NCBI GenBank assembly: GCA_016182965.1
Contig: JACPFM010000086.1
Location: forward strand, 1 to 51,979
From: Deltaproteobacteria bacterium
GTDB lineage: Bacteria > Myxococcota_A > Polyangia > Polyangiales > JADJMO01
Length of the DNA stretch: 51,979 nt
Direction: 5' to 3'
The translations under genes and the position numbers were made by a program. The stretch's first letter is position 1; each line of letters starts with the position of its first letter. The notes below the pieces were generated by a model that had not been told where the DNA came from, ran no database searches, and saw only the letters and a list, made by a program, of their open reading frames with translations. This document shows, piece by piece, positions 17,007 through 24,461 of the stretch.

Positions 17007-17786
17007 TCAGCGCCCGGCGACGAACTCGGTCACGAAGTTGCGCAGGACGCGGCGCGCGTGGGGCGCGTCGACGACGTCGCGGTCGAGCGCGTCGGGATCG
17101 AGGCCTTCGTCGCGGAGGATCTGTCGTCTCGCGTCGATGTAGCCGCGCACGATGTCGTCGCGGAACTCGGGGTGGAACTGGACGGCTCTCGCGAAGCGAC
17201 CGGCGGCGAACGCGTGCAGGTCGTCGTGGTCGGCGGTCACCAGCTTCCGCACGCCGGGGGGAGACACCGCGACGTGATCGCGGTGCGACACGTTCACGAT
17301 GAAGCGCTCGGGGACGCCGAGCAGCAGCGGATCGTCCGTCACCCGGCGCACGTCGCGGCTGCCGATGGCGCGCCCGCGCGGGTTCTTGCGGACCTCGCCG
17401 CCGAGCGCGTGGGCGAGGAGCTGATGACCGAAGCACACCCCGAGCAAGGGGGTCTCGGCCGTCACGGCGTCACGGAGCCAGGCCTCCAGGGGCGGCATCC
17501 ACGCGTCGCGGTCGGTCACGCTCGAGGACGAGCCTGTCACGATTACGCCGGCGACCGAGTCGAGCTGCGGCAGCGGCGGGCACTCGCGCGCGTCGAGGGT
17601 CGCCCACGGGCCGGCCCAGGCATCGCCGATGGCGGCGCGGAACTGCGCGTCGAAGTCGCCGTGGCGCTCGCGGACGCTGGGGAGGGTGTTCCCGGTGAAG
17701 AGGATGAGCAGCGGCTTCGTCGAACGGGCGGAACCCACGGCTCCGATTTGCGGCCTTCGCGCGTCGGCGTCCACCTCGACGGTCAC
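17007..17786 (-). CDS. Class I glutamine amidotransferase-like protein
   Basis: 259 residues if the GTG at 17786 is used; a GTG at 17738 gives a shorter form beginning just before KPLLILFTGNTLP, which fits the family better. Catalytic nucleophile Cys118 in LLGVCFGHQLLAHALGG and the His205/Glu207 pair in VQFHPEF complete the triad. SHRDHVAVSPPG resembles the GMP synthase-type subgroup. It lacks a synthase domain, so it would either supply ammonia to a partner or hydrolyse a gamma-glutamyl bond. It lies upstream of the ATP-grasp/GCS2 pair on the same strand, so ligation and hydrolysis of one glutamyl product is a reasonable guess, not shown. Confidence 0.85.
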   Translation of the reverse strand: MTVEVDADARRPQIGAVGSARSTKPLLILFTGNTLPSVRERHGDFDAQFRAAIGDAWAGPWATLDARECPPLPQLDSVAGVIVTGSSSSVTDRDAWMPPLEAWLRDAVTAETPLLGVCFGHQLLAHALGGEVRKNPRGRAIGSRDVRRVTDDPLLLGVPERFIVNVSHRDHVAVSPPGVRKLVTADHDDLHAFAAGRFARAVQFHPEFRDDIVRGYIDARRQILRDEGLDPDALDRDVVDAPHARRVLRNFVTEFVAGR

Positions 17787-17915
17787 GCAGGCCGTGGCCG
17801 GGGGTTCACAACGATCGAGGATTCTGCCAGATTTTCATGCATTTCCCTGGTACGCGCCGTGCTAGGCCACGGCCGGTGGTGCCGCGGTCGCCGTGGCGCT
17901 CGGAGGCTCCTTTCC

Positions 17916-18653
17916 ATGACCCGCTCTTCCTTCGCGCTCCTCACCCTCGTCACTCTCGTGACGGCGCCGCTCGCCCTGGTCGGCTGCGCCAAGAAGCAGT
18001 CGGTCGACTCGCAGGACGTGACGACGCACGGAATGTCGCTCGAGCTCGACGTCGTCAACGACGGCACCCGCAGCAACGTCTACGCGGCGCTGCACGTCGG
18101 TGACTGGCAGTCGCTCGTCTGGGCCCGGCTCTCCTCGGGCGACCAGCTGATCATGACCGATCCGAAGAGCGAGAAGCGCGCGCTCGGCGTCGTGTCGACC
18201 GACGGCAAGACCGCCTACGGCGCCGATCTGGCGCCGATGGACGGCACCTTCACGCTCGACTTCGTCCGCGAGAAGGGCGCCAGCGCCCTCGGCAACAAGG
18301 CGGTCGTCCCGCCGTCGTTCACCATCAAGGTGCCGGCCTCGGTGTCGCGCAAGGAGGCGCTCACCTTCACGTGGGAGTCCGCGACCGGCGGCCACAAGAT
18401 GGCCTACGAGATCGTCTCCGCCAGCTGCCTCTCGTCGCACGTCGAGAAGGACATCATCGGCGACCCGGGCACCTTCACGCTGAACGCGGGCGAGCTGAAG
18501 GCGCTCTCGGGCAAGGACGGTGACAGCTGCGAGGTCACCCTGAAGCTGACGCGCACGATCATCACGAACTCGTGCTGCTCGGCGGAGTTCGGCCACCCGA
18601 GCCGCGCGCTCGGGCGTCAAGAGCGCGTCGTCCGCTTCACCACCACGCCCTGA
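17916..18653 (+). CDS. Lipoprotein, unknown function
   Basis: 245 residues with ggagg 9 bases before the ATG. Signal TLVTLVTAPLAL with lipobox VGCA. The mature domain is beta-rich with two likely disulfide sites (ASCLSSH, DSCEVTL, NSCCSAEFG) and no recognised motif. The sequence is coherent (THGMSLELDVVND, LTFTWESATGG) and fits an extracellular Ig-like or jelly-roll fold. It is divergent from the amidotransferase gene. Confidence 0.75.
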   Translation: MTRSSFALLTLVTLVTAPLALVGCAKKQSVDSQDVTTHGMSLELDVVNDGTRSNVYAALHVGDWQSLVWARLSSGDQLIMTDPKSEKRALGVVSTDGKTAYGADLAPMDGTFTLDFVREKGASALGNKAVVPPSFTIKVPASVSRKEALTFTWESATGGHKMAYEIVSASCLSSHVEKDIIGDPGTFTLNAGELKALSGKDGDSCEVTLKLTRTIITNSCCSAEFGHPSRALGRQERVVRFTTTP

Positions 18654-18674
18654 TCCCGCGCTGGTCGACCCGGA

Positions 18675-19757
18675 TCACTCGCCCGGCGCGGGCGGCGACA
18701 GGGTCGTGTGCGCTCCGGTCATGCGCTCCTCGCGGGCGATGCGGAGCGCCTCGACGAACAGCCGCACGAGCAGCGGGCCGAGCGCGAGGCCCCACGCGCC
18801 GAAGAGCGCGAGGCCGCCGAACATCGCCACCAGCACCACGAACGCCGGCAGATCGAGCTTCCCGTAGCGCGCGAAGTAGGGCCGCAGGAAGTTGTCGATC
18901 ATGCTGACGACGCCGAGGCCGACGACGAGCATGGCGATGGCCGCGCCGACGCGCCCCGACAGCGCCAGCCCGGCGGCGACCGGCGCCCAGACGAGGCCGG
19001 TGCCGATGCTCGGGATCAAGGAAGCGAACAGCGTGATCACGCCGAGCACGAGGGCGCTCGGGACCCCGAGCGCCACGTACGCGATGGTCGCGATGCCGGC
19101 CTGCACGGCGCCGGTGAGCACGATGCCGACGAGCAGACCGCGCCCGGTCTCGTTGAACGCATGGGCCAGACGATCGAACAGCTCGGGGCGGATCGGCGCG
19201 TGGTTGCGCGCCCAGCGGTACGCCTGCCCGCCGTCGACGAGCATCGAGTAGGCGCCGAAGAGGAACACGAAGATGCCGATGATGCCGCGCGCCGTGGCGC
19301 CCGCGACCATCTGCAACGTGGTCCACGCGCGCCCGCCGTACTGGCGCGCGACGCCCATGACCTTGTCGGGCGCCCCGAGCGCCTCCTTGACGTCGATGAC
19401 GTCGATCGACTCGCCGTTCGGCGACACGATCGCGCGCAGCGCGTTGGCGCCGCTCGGCGACTGCATGACCTTGTGCACCATGTCGATGGCGTTGGAGATC
19501 ATCGAGACCACGATCAGCACGAGCGGGCCGACCACGAGCAGGACGGCCGCCATCACCAGGAGCCCGGCCGCGCGCCGGCGCTTGCCGAACCGACTCTCCA
19601 ACCTCGACAGCAGGGGCCGGGTCAGGTGCGCGAACCAGGCCGCGAGCACCAGCGGCGCCCACATGGGCACGATCACCGCGAGCGCGGCCACCGCGAGCAC
19701 GATCGCGATCGTGCGGACCGCCTCGGGGTGGTTCGGGTGCGATACGCGTGCCGCCAT
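18675..19757 (-). CDS. AI-2E family (PerM-like) membrane transporter
   Basis: 360 residues. Several hydrophobic segments: two near the N-terminus (TIAIVLAVAALAVIV, MWAPLVLAAWFAHL), AAGLLVMAAVLLVVGPLVLIVV, then GIIGIFVFLFGAYSML, LLVGIVLTGAVQAGIATIAYVAL and more to the C-terminus. The pattern FASLIPSIGTGLVWAPVA and GLGVVSMIDNFLRPY is the AI-2E family signature. Members export AI-2 or act as sodium/proton antiporters or as general permeases, so the substrate is open. Its end lies 21 bp from the convergent lipoprotein gene end. It starts near the divergent lipoprotein-selenoprotein unit. Confidence 0.87.
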   Translation of the reverse strand: MAARVSHPNHPEAVRTIAIVLAVAALAVIVPMWAPLVLAAWFAHLTRPLLSRLESRFGKRRRAAGLLVMAAVLLVVGPLVLIVVSMISNAIDMVHKVMQSPSGANALRAIVSPNGESIDVIDVKEALGAPDKVMGVARQYGGRAWTTLQMVAGATARGIIGIFVFLFGAYSMLVDGGQAYRWARNHAPIRPELFDRLAHAFNETGRGLLVGIVLTGAVQAGIATIAYVALGVPSALVLGVITLFASLIPSIGTGLVWAPVAAGLALSGRVGAAIAMLVVGLGVVSMIDNFLRPYFARYGKLDLPAFVVLVAMFGGLALFGAWGLALGPLLVRLFVEALRIAREERMTGAHTTLSPPAPGE

Positions 19758-19829
19758 GACCGTGCGACGCACACCGCGGGCGGAGCGTTGCGGCCGCGCC
19801 GGGCCGCGTTCTGCTAGCATCCACGCCCC

Positions 19830-20756
19830 ATGTCCTCGCGTCGCGTGCCCTTCCTCTTGCTCTCTGCGTTCGCGGCTCTCGCCGCGTGCAGCTCCGATCC
19901 AGACGCCCCTTCCGCCACCACCGACTCCGGCCTCGACGCCAAGGTCGACACCGGCAAGCCGGTCGTCGAGCCGTGCAGCGAGCCCATCGCCGAGCGCCCC
20001 GCCGGGTCGGTGTGCGTCAAGACGGTCACCGGCAAGGCGGTCGACGGCGACGGCGCGCCGCTGCCGCCCAAGAAGCTCGTCTCGGTGTGCGGTCGCATCT
20101 GCTACTTCGGCCAGACGGGCGAGGGCGGGGTGTTCACCGCGACGGTCGGCAAGTTCCTGAAGGTCTCCGACTTCGCCGTGTCGGTGCACGGCCGCCCGGA
20201 GTACGCGAGCCTCTACGAGAAGCTCGCCGCGCCCGTCGACGACGTCATCACGGTGCCGACGCTCGTCTTGCCGAAGCTCCCGCCGACCGGCGAGCGCATC
20301 CCCATGGACGCAAAGGGCGTGGTCGCCGCCGCGACCACGGTCACCAACAACGGCGTGACGCTCAGCTTCCAGGCGGGCACCACCGTGGAGCTCGACCTCG
20401 AGGACGTCGACTCGATCAGCAAGGGCGAGCCCGGCGATCACTTCCGCGCGCTGAAGATCGCCGACAAGGACCAGCCGAGCTTCGTGAAGGGCGCGAACGT
20501 GGTGCTGCTCTACGCGGCGATGCCGTTCGACTCGAAGTACGACAAGAAGGTCGCCGTCTCGATCGCCGAGACCGCCGGCCTCGCCGACGGCACCGTCGTC
20601 GAGTTCATCGCCCTCGGCAACGACTTCCTGCGCGAGCCGTTCTCGGCCGGGAAGCTCGAGGTCGTCGGCACCGGCAAGGTCACCGGCGGCAAGATCGTCA
20701 CCGACGACGGCCAGGGGCTCTCGACGCTCACGTGGCTCGGCGTGAGGAAGAAGTGA
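19830..20756 (+). CDS. Lipoprotein, first gene of the selenoprotein operon
   Basis: 308 residues. Signal FLLLSAFAALAAC (lipobox AAC), an Asp/Thr-rich linker, then a paired-Cys motif (CSEP, VCVKTVTG), and a VSVCGRICYFGQTGEGGVF stretch resembling carboxypeptidase regulatory-like (CarboxypepD_reg) domains: GEGGVFTATVGKF is the usual loop. The rest is beta-rich (GVTLSFQAGTTVELDLE, GTVVEFIALGNDF). Its stop overlaps the GTG of the next gene, and gaggaagaa just before it is a good ribosome site for that gene. The partnership suggests both act on the cell surface. Confidence 0.78.
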   Translation: MSSRRVPFLLLSAFAALAACSSDPDAPSATTDSGLDAKVDTGKPVVEPCSEPIAERPAGSVCVKTVTGKAVDGDGAPLPPKKLVSVCGRICYFGQTGEGGVFTATVGKFLKVSDFAVSVHGRPEYASLYEKLAAPVDDVITVPTLVLPKLPPTGERIPMDAKGVVAAATTVTNNGVTLSFQAGTTVELDLEDVDSISKGEPGDHFRALKIADKDQPSFVKGANVVLLYAAMPFDSKYDKKVAVSIAETAGLADGTVVEFIALGNDFLREPFSAGKLEVVGTGKVTGGKIVTDDGQGLSTLTWLGVRKK

Positions 20757-21454
20757 GGCCGCTTCGCTCACCGGCGGGGCTCGCGATCGTCGCGCTGATC
20801 CTCGCGTCGTGCGGCGGAGGGGAGGAGCGCGCGGCGATCGACGCGGCGACCGCGGACGTCGCCGGCGACATCGATCTCGCCGAGGTCTCGCCGGCAGACG
20901 CGCCCGACGCCGATCCGTTCGGCGCCTTCCCGAGCGGCCCGTACGGCAACGCGGTCGACTCGGTGATGGCGAACCTCGCGTGGGAGGGCTACGTCTCACC
21001 GCTCGCCGACGCCATCGCGAGCACCAAGCCGTGGGTCACGACCTCGATGGACGCGCTCCGGCGCGACGCGAAGAAGGGCTACGCGCTCGTCCACGTCTCG
21101 GAGTTCTACTGACCCGGCTGCCGGAACGGGGCCCGTGATCTGGCCCTGCAGGGAAAGACGATCGTCGACGCCGGCGGCGCGATCGTCGAGGTGCTCGCGT
21201 CGAAGGCCGGCGGCCGGGCCGCGAAGTCCGATCTCGAGGCGTGGATCACCACCTACAAGCTGCCGGTCACCTCGGTGATCGACTCACCGGCCAGCACCGC
21301 GACGCTGAAGTTCTTCGACATCCGCGAGACGTGCGTCATCGTCGACGTGAAGACGATGAAGATCGTGAAAAAGGTCAACGGCTCGACGGCGGGCAGCGGC
21401 GACTCGAGCGTCAAGCAGCTGGTCCCCGAGCTCCTGAAGCTGCTCGGCGCCTGA
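20753..21454 (+). CDS. Thioredoxin-like lipoprotein with probable selenocysteine (UxxC)
   Basis: 233 residues if the TGA at 21110-21112 is read as selenocysteine. GTG start overlaps the preceding stop; signal LAIVALILAS with lipobox LASC. A short Asp/Ala linker is followed by a thioredoxin-fold domain. KGYALVHVSEFY is the first strand, then U120-P-G-C123 at the CxxC position, then the helix RNGARDLALQGKTIVDAGG, GAIVEVLASK, VTSVIDSPASTATLKFFD and CVIVDVKTMKIVKKVNG as the later strands. The frame stays open for 114 codons after the TGA and reads as normal protein. A hairpin follows the TGA (see SECIS feature). A sequencing error or mutation of TGC/TGT to TGA is the main alternative. A selenol in place of Cys would give a more reactive extracellular thiol reductant or peroxidase. 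Confidence 0.75.
21127..21148 (+). promoter_or_regulatory. Candidate bacterial SECIS element
   Basis: Stem CGGGGCC (21127-21133) pairs with GGCCCTG (21142-21148) with one G-U wobble, closing an 8-nt loop CGTGATCT. The loop starts 22 nt after the TGA, within the 16-37 nt range given for bacterial SECIS, and has G in the second loop position as the consensus expects. It lies inside the coding sequence, as in fdhF-type genes, where SelB binds it. Only pairing and distance support it. Confidence 0.6.
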
Positions 21455-21516
21455 CCAGCGCCGTCGGTTCGGCCCGCGTGCGCCCGGCGGCGCCGTTGCG
21501 GCATCCTAGGTGACGG

Positions 21517-22686
21517 ATGTCCTGGGGCCGTTTCGTCGTCTTCTTCGCGATCACCGCCGCGGTGACCGCGCTCTTGCACCGCTACGTGTGGGCGCGGCTC
21601 GTGCGCGACGCGGCGTTGCCGGCGCAGTGGCACCGGGTGGCCACCATCACGATCGTCGTGCTCGCCGTGTTCATGTGGAGCGCGCTCCCGCTCAGCCGAA
21701 TCCTGCCGCGCCCCGCGATGAGCGCGCTGTCGCTGATCGCGTTCGGTTGGCTCGGGCTGCTCTTCCTCCTCGTCGTGCTGTTCGCGGCGGGCGACGTGAT
21801 GCGCCTCGGCCTCGCGCTGATCGAGCGGGTTCGCGCCGACGCGCCCGACCCGAGCCGTCGCGTGCTGCTCGGCCGCGCGATCGCGGCGGCGGTGGGCGTG
21901 GTGGCGACCGGCACCGCGGCGTGGGGCGTGCGCACCGCGCTCGCGCAGCTCGACGTGCGCCGTCACCGCGTGCCGCTCGCGCGTCTGCCCGCGGGGCTCG
22001 ACGGGATGACCATCGCGCAGCTGACCGACGTGCACGTCGGCCCCACCATCGGGCGGGAGTTCATCGAGCAGGTCGTCGCGCGCACCAACGCGCTCGCGCC
22101 CGACGTGGTCGTGATCACCGGCGACCTGGTCGACGGCTCGGTCGACGAGCTGCGCGAGCACGTCGCGCCGCTCGCGGGCCTGAAGGCGCCGCTCGGCGTG
22201 TACTTCGTGACCGGCAACCACGAGTACTACTCCGGCGTGTCCAAGTGGCTCGCCGAGCTCCGTCGCCTCGGCATCCGCGTGCTGCGCAACGAGCGGGTGG
22301 AGCTGCGCCGCGGCGACGCGGTCATCGATCTGGCCGGCGTCGACGACTGGACGGCGCACCAGTTCGGCGGCGGGCACGGCCGCGATCTGCCGCGCGCGCT
22401 CGCCGGCCGCGACCCCTCGCGCGAGCTCGTGCTGCTCGCGCACCAGCCGAAGGCGATCGTCGAGGCGGCGAAGCTCGGCGTCGGCCTCCAGCTCTCCGGG
22501 CACACCCACGGCGGGCAGATCTTCCCCTTCAACTACCTGGTGAAGCTGCAGCAGCCGTACGTCGCCGGCCTCCACAAGCACGACGACGCGTGGATCTACG
22601 TGAGCCGCGGCACCGGCTACTGGGGCCCGCCGATGCGCGTGGGCATCCCGGCGGAGATCGCGCACCTCACGCTGGTGCGAACGTAG
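21517..22686 (+). CDS. Membrane-anchored metallophosphoesterase
   Basis: 389 residues. Four N-terminal hydrophobic segments (FVVFFAITAAVTALL, VATITIVVLAVFMW, MSALSLIAFGWLGLLFLLVV, AIAAAVGVVATGTAAWGV), then a calcineurin-like phosphoesterase with DVHVG, VITGDLVDG, GNHEYYSG, LLAHQP and SGHTHGGQIFPF, together giving the two-metal site. The family includes YaeI/YkuE-like UDP-diacylglucosamine or phospholipid hydrolases, so an envelope substrate is likely. The gene starts 62 bp after the selenoprotein gene and could be in the same transcript, though it is a separate function. Confidence 0.9.
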   Translation: MSWGRFVVFFAITAAVTALLHRYVWARLVRDAALPAQWHRVATITIVVLAVFMWSALPLSRILPRPAMSALSLIAFGWLGLLFLLVVLFAAGDVMRLGLALIERVRADAPDPSRRVLLGRAIAAAVGVVATGTAAWGVRTALAQLDVRRHRVPLARLPAGLDGMTIAQLTDVHVGPTIGREFIEQVVARTNALAPDVVVITGDLVDGSVDELREHVAPLAGLKAPLGVYFVTGNHEYYSGVSKWLAELRRLGIRVLRNERVELRRGDAVIDLAGVDDWTAHQFGGGHGRDLPRALAGRDPSRELVLLAHQPKAIVEAAKLGVGLQLSGHTHGGQIFPFNYLVKLQQPYVAGLHKHDDAWIYVSRGTGYWGPPMRVGIPAEIAHLTLVRT

Positions 22687-22768
22687 CGCACGCGCTCCAA
22701 GGATCGTCCTGATTGGAGACTCGGCCTTCGAGTTGGCCGCATCCACGTGACGAGACACAATTCGCGAA

Positions 22769-23671
22769 ATGTCGAACCTGTCCCGCCCCGAAGGCGCGAC
22801 CTCCCGCGTGGGACCGACCTTGCGCATCGAGATCGATCTCGCCAAGCGCCCGGACTGCTTCCTGATCGGGTTCGTCGAGGACGTCGCGCAGCTGGTGCTG
22901 GTGATCCCGATGTCGCTGACGCCGCCCGCGATCGGCGAGCGACGCACGCTGAACCTGATCCTCCCGTCCGGCGGCGCGGTCTCCGGGACGTGCGAGGTCC
23001 GTCATCACCGGCGCGATCCTTCGGTCACCGGCGGCGCGGCGACCGGCTGCGGGGTCGCGTTCGTGGCGATCGGCCCGGCCCAGCGGCAGGTGCTCGAGGC
23101 CTTCGTGCGCGCCGCGACCGCCCGCTCGCGCGTGTCGCTCTCGCCGGCCTCCCGAGCGGCCGTGGAGCCGCGCCGCGCGCACGCGCGCATCCCCGCGCAG
23201 ATCGACGTGCAGATCGAGCGGCCGAAGCCTCCGCGCCCGCCTCCGCCGCGCAAGCCCGCCGCGCCGAGCTCGCGCGAGGTCCTCGAGCTGCCGAGCGAGG
23301 ACGTCGTCTTCGAACAGCCGGCGCCCGAGCCGGCGGTCGCGACGCGCGGCGCGCTCGACGCGGACGTGACGTTCGAGAGCGAGCACAACTTCTATTCGGG
23401 GTTCTCCGAGAACATCGGTGACGGCGGCGTGTTCGTCCAGAGCTGGGGCGCGCACGCGGTCGGCGATCGACTGGCGCTGAAGGTCACGCTCCCCGACGAC
23501 GAAGACGCGCCGATGGAGCTCGTCGGCGAGGTCCGCTGGTCGCGCGCGTACGACGCGGCGAACGACACGCCGCCGGGCTTCGGGCTCGCGTTCGTCGATC
23601 TCCCGCCTCGTGCGCGCACCCGCATCGAGTCGTTCGTGAAGCAGCGGCAACCGCTGTTCTACGACGACTGA
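22769..23671 (+). CDS. PilZ-like domain protein (Myxococcus paralogous type)
   Basis: 300 residues, no signal. Two similar halves: an N-terminal domain (LRIEIDLAKRPDCFLIGFVEDVAQL, NLILPSGGAVSGTCEVRHH) and a C-terminal domain (VTFESEHNFYSGFSENIGDGGVFVQS, LVGEVRWSRAYD, PPGFGLAFVDLP) that matches the Myxococcus xanthus paralogous domain model TIGR02266 of PilZ type. They are joined by a Pro/Arg-rich linker. PilZ domains can bind cyclic di-GMP; the RxxxR motif required for binding is not obvious here, so the ligand is uncertain. Context gives no partner. Confidence 0.82.
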   Translation: MSNLSRPEGATSRVGPTLRIEIDLAKRPDCFLIGFVEDVAQLVLVIPMSLTPPAIGERRTLNLILPSGGAVSGTCEVRHHRRDPSVTGGAATGCGVAFVAIGPAQRQVLEAFVRAATARSRVSLSPASRAAVEPRRAHARIPAQIDVQIERPKPPRPPPPRKPAAPSSREVLELPSEDVVFEQPAPEPAVATRGALDADVTFESEHNFYSGFSENIGDGGVFVQSWGAHAVGDRLALKVTLPDDEDAPMELVGEVRWSRAYDAANDTPPGFGLAFVDLPPRARTRIESFVKQRQPLFYDD

Positions 23672-23714
23672 CCGGCGCGATGGGACGTCCGCGCGGAGCG
23701 CCGGCGGCCCCGGG

Positions 23715-24461
23715 TCACCAGCCCCGAGGCAAATCGAGCCGCAGGCACCCGATCGTCCGCGGCTGCAACGGCCCGGAGGTCTTCGCGCGCGCCGGCTCGC
23801 CGTCCTTCATGACCACGCCCTCCTCGAGCGGCCAGTCCGTGCGATCGCCCGGCGACAGCGAGTGGGTGCCGGACTGCAACGCGTGGATCACGTACGTGTG
23901 ACCGACCACGCGCGTGGACAGCCGCGCCGACAGTGCGGGCGCGAACGCGCGGCCGGCGCGGCCGCCGAACGCCGAGCAGCAGCGCAGCCACACCTGCGCG
24001 CCGTCGGCGAGCACGTCCCGCAGCGCGTCGAGATCGCCGGCCAGCTCCGACGAGCGCGCGAGCGCGCCGCGATCGAGCCGCGTCTCGCCGAGGTCCATGA
24101 AGCCCCAGCCGCCGTGCCCCCAGACCTGCAGCTCGGCGAGGGGGGCCTGGGCGGCGCGCGCGCACGAGACGGCGAAGCGCGCGGCCTCGCCCCACGAGCG
24201 CACGCCGCGCGACTGGTACTCGACCCCCTCGACTTCAGCGCGCCAGCGCGGCGCGACACCAGCAGCGCGCCAGCGCGGCGCGACCCGACGCGCGAGCGCG
24301 TGCAGCTTCGCGCCGGCCCACCAGGCGGGCGAGAGGCCGAAGTGCACGTCGGCGGTGCCCCCATTGCCGTCGTGACAGGGGCCGTCGTGACAGGGGCCGT
24401 CGTGCCCGGCGCGGAACCGGCCGACGTCGGTCGCGTCCCAGACGACGACCCGGAGGGTCAC
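23715..24461 (-). CDS. DUF4347-like protein coupled to clpA
   Basis: 248 residues, GTG start overlapping the stop of clpA (GTGA). The core reads AELQVWGHGGWGFMDLGETRL (H116-G117), then QVWLRCCSAFGGRAGRAF (C161/C162) and STRVVGHTYVIHALQSG. This spacing of a His-Gly loop and a Cys after a hydrophobic strand is like DUF4347 and, more loosely, caspase-fold (clan CD) peptidases. Near the N-terminus are short repeats (GPCHDG twice, APRWRA twice). No signal peptide. Coupling to ClpA suggests an adaptor, substrate or extra protease of the Clp system; catalysis is not shown, since only the His-Cys arrangement is seen. Confidence 0.72.
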   Translation of the reverse strand: MTLRVVVWDATDVGRFRAGHDGPCHDGPCHDGNGGTADVHFGLSPAWWAGAKLHALARRVAPRWRAAGVAPRWRAEVEGVEYQSRGVRSWGEAARFAVSCARAAQAPLAELQVWGHGGWGFMDLGETRLDRGALARSSELAGDLDALRDVLADGAQVWLRCCSAFGGRAGRAFAPALSARLSTRVVGHTYVIHALQSGTHSLSPGDRTDWPLEEGVVMKDGEPARAKTSGPLQPRTIGCLRLDLPRGW

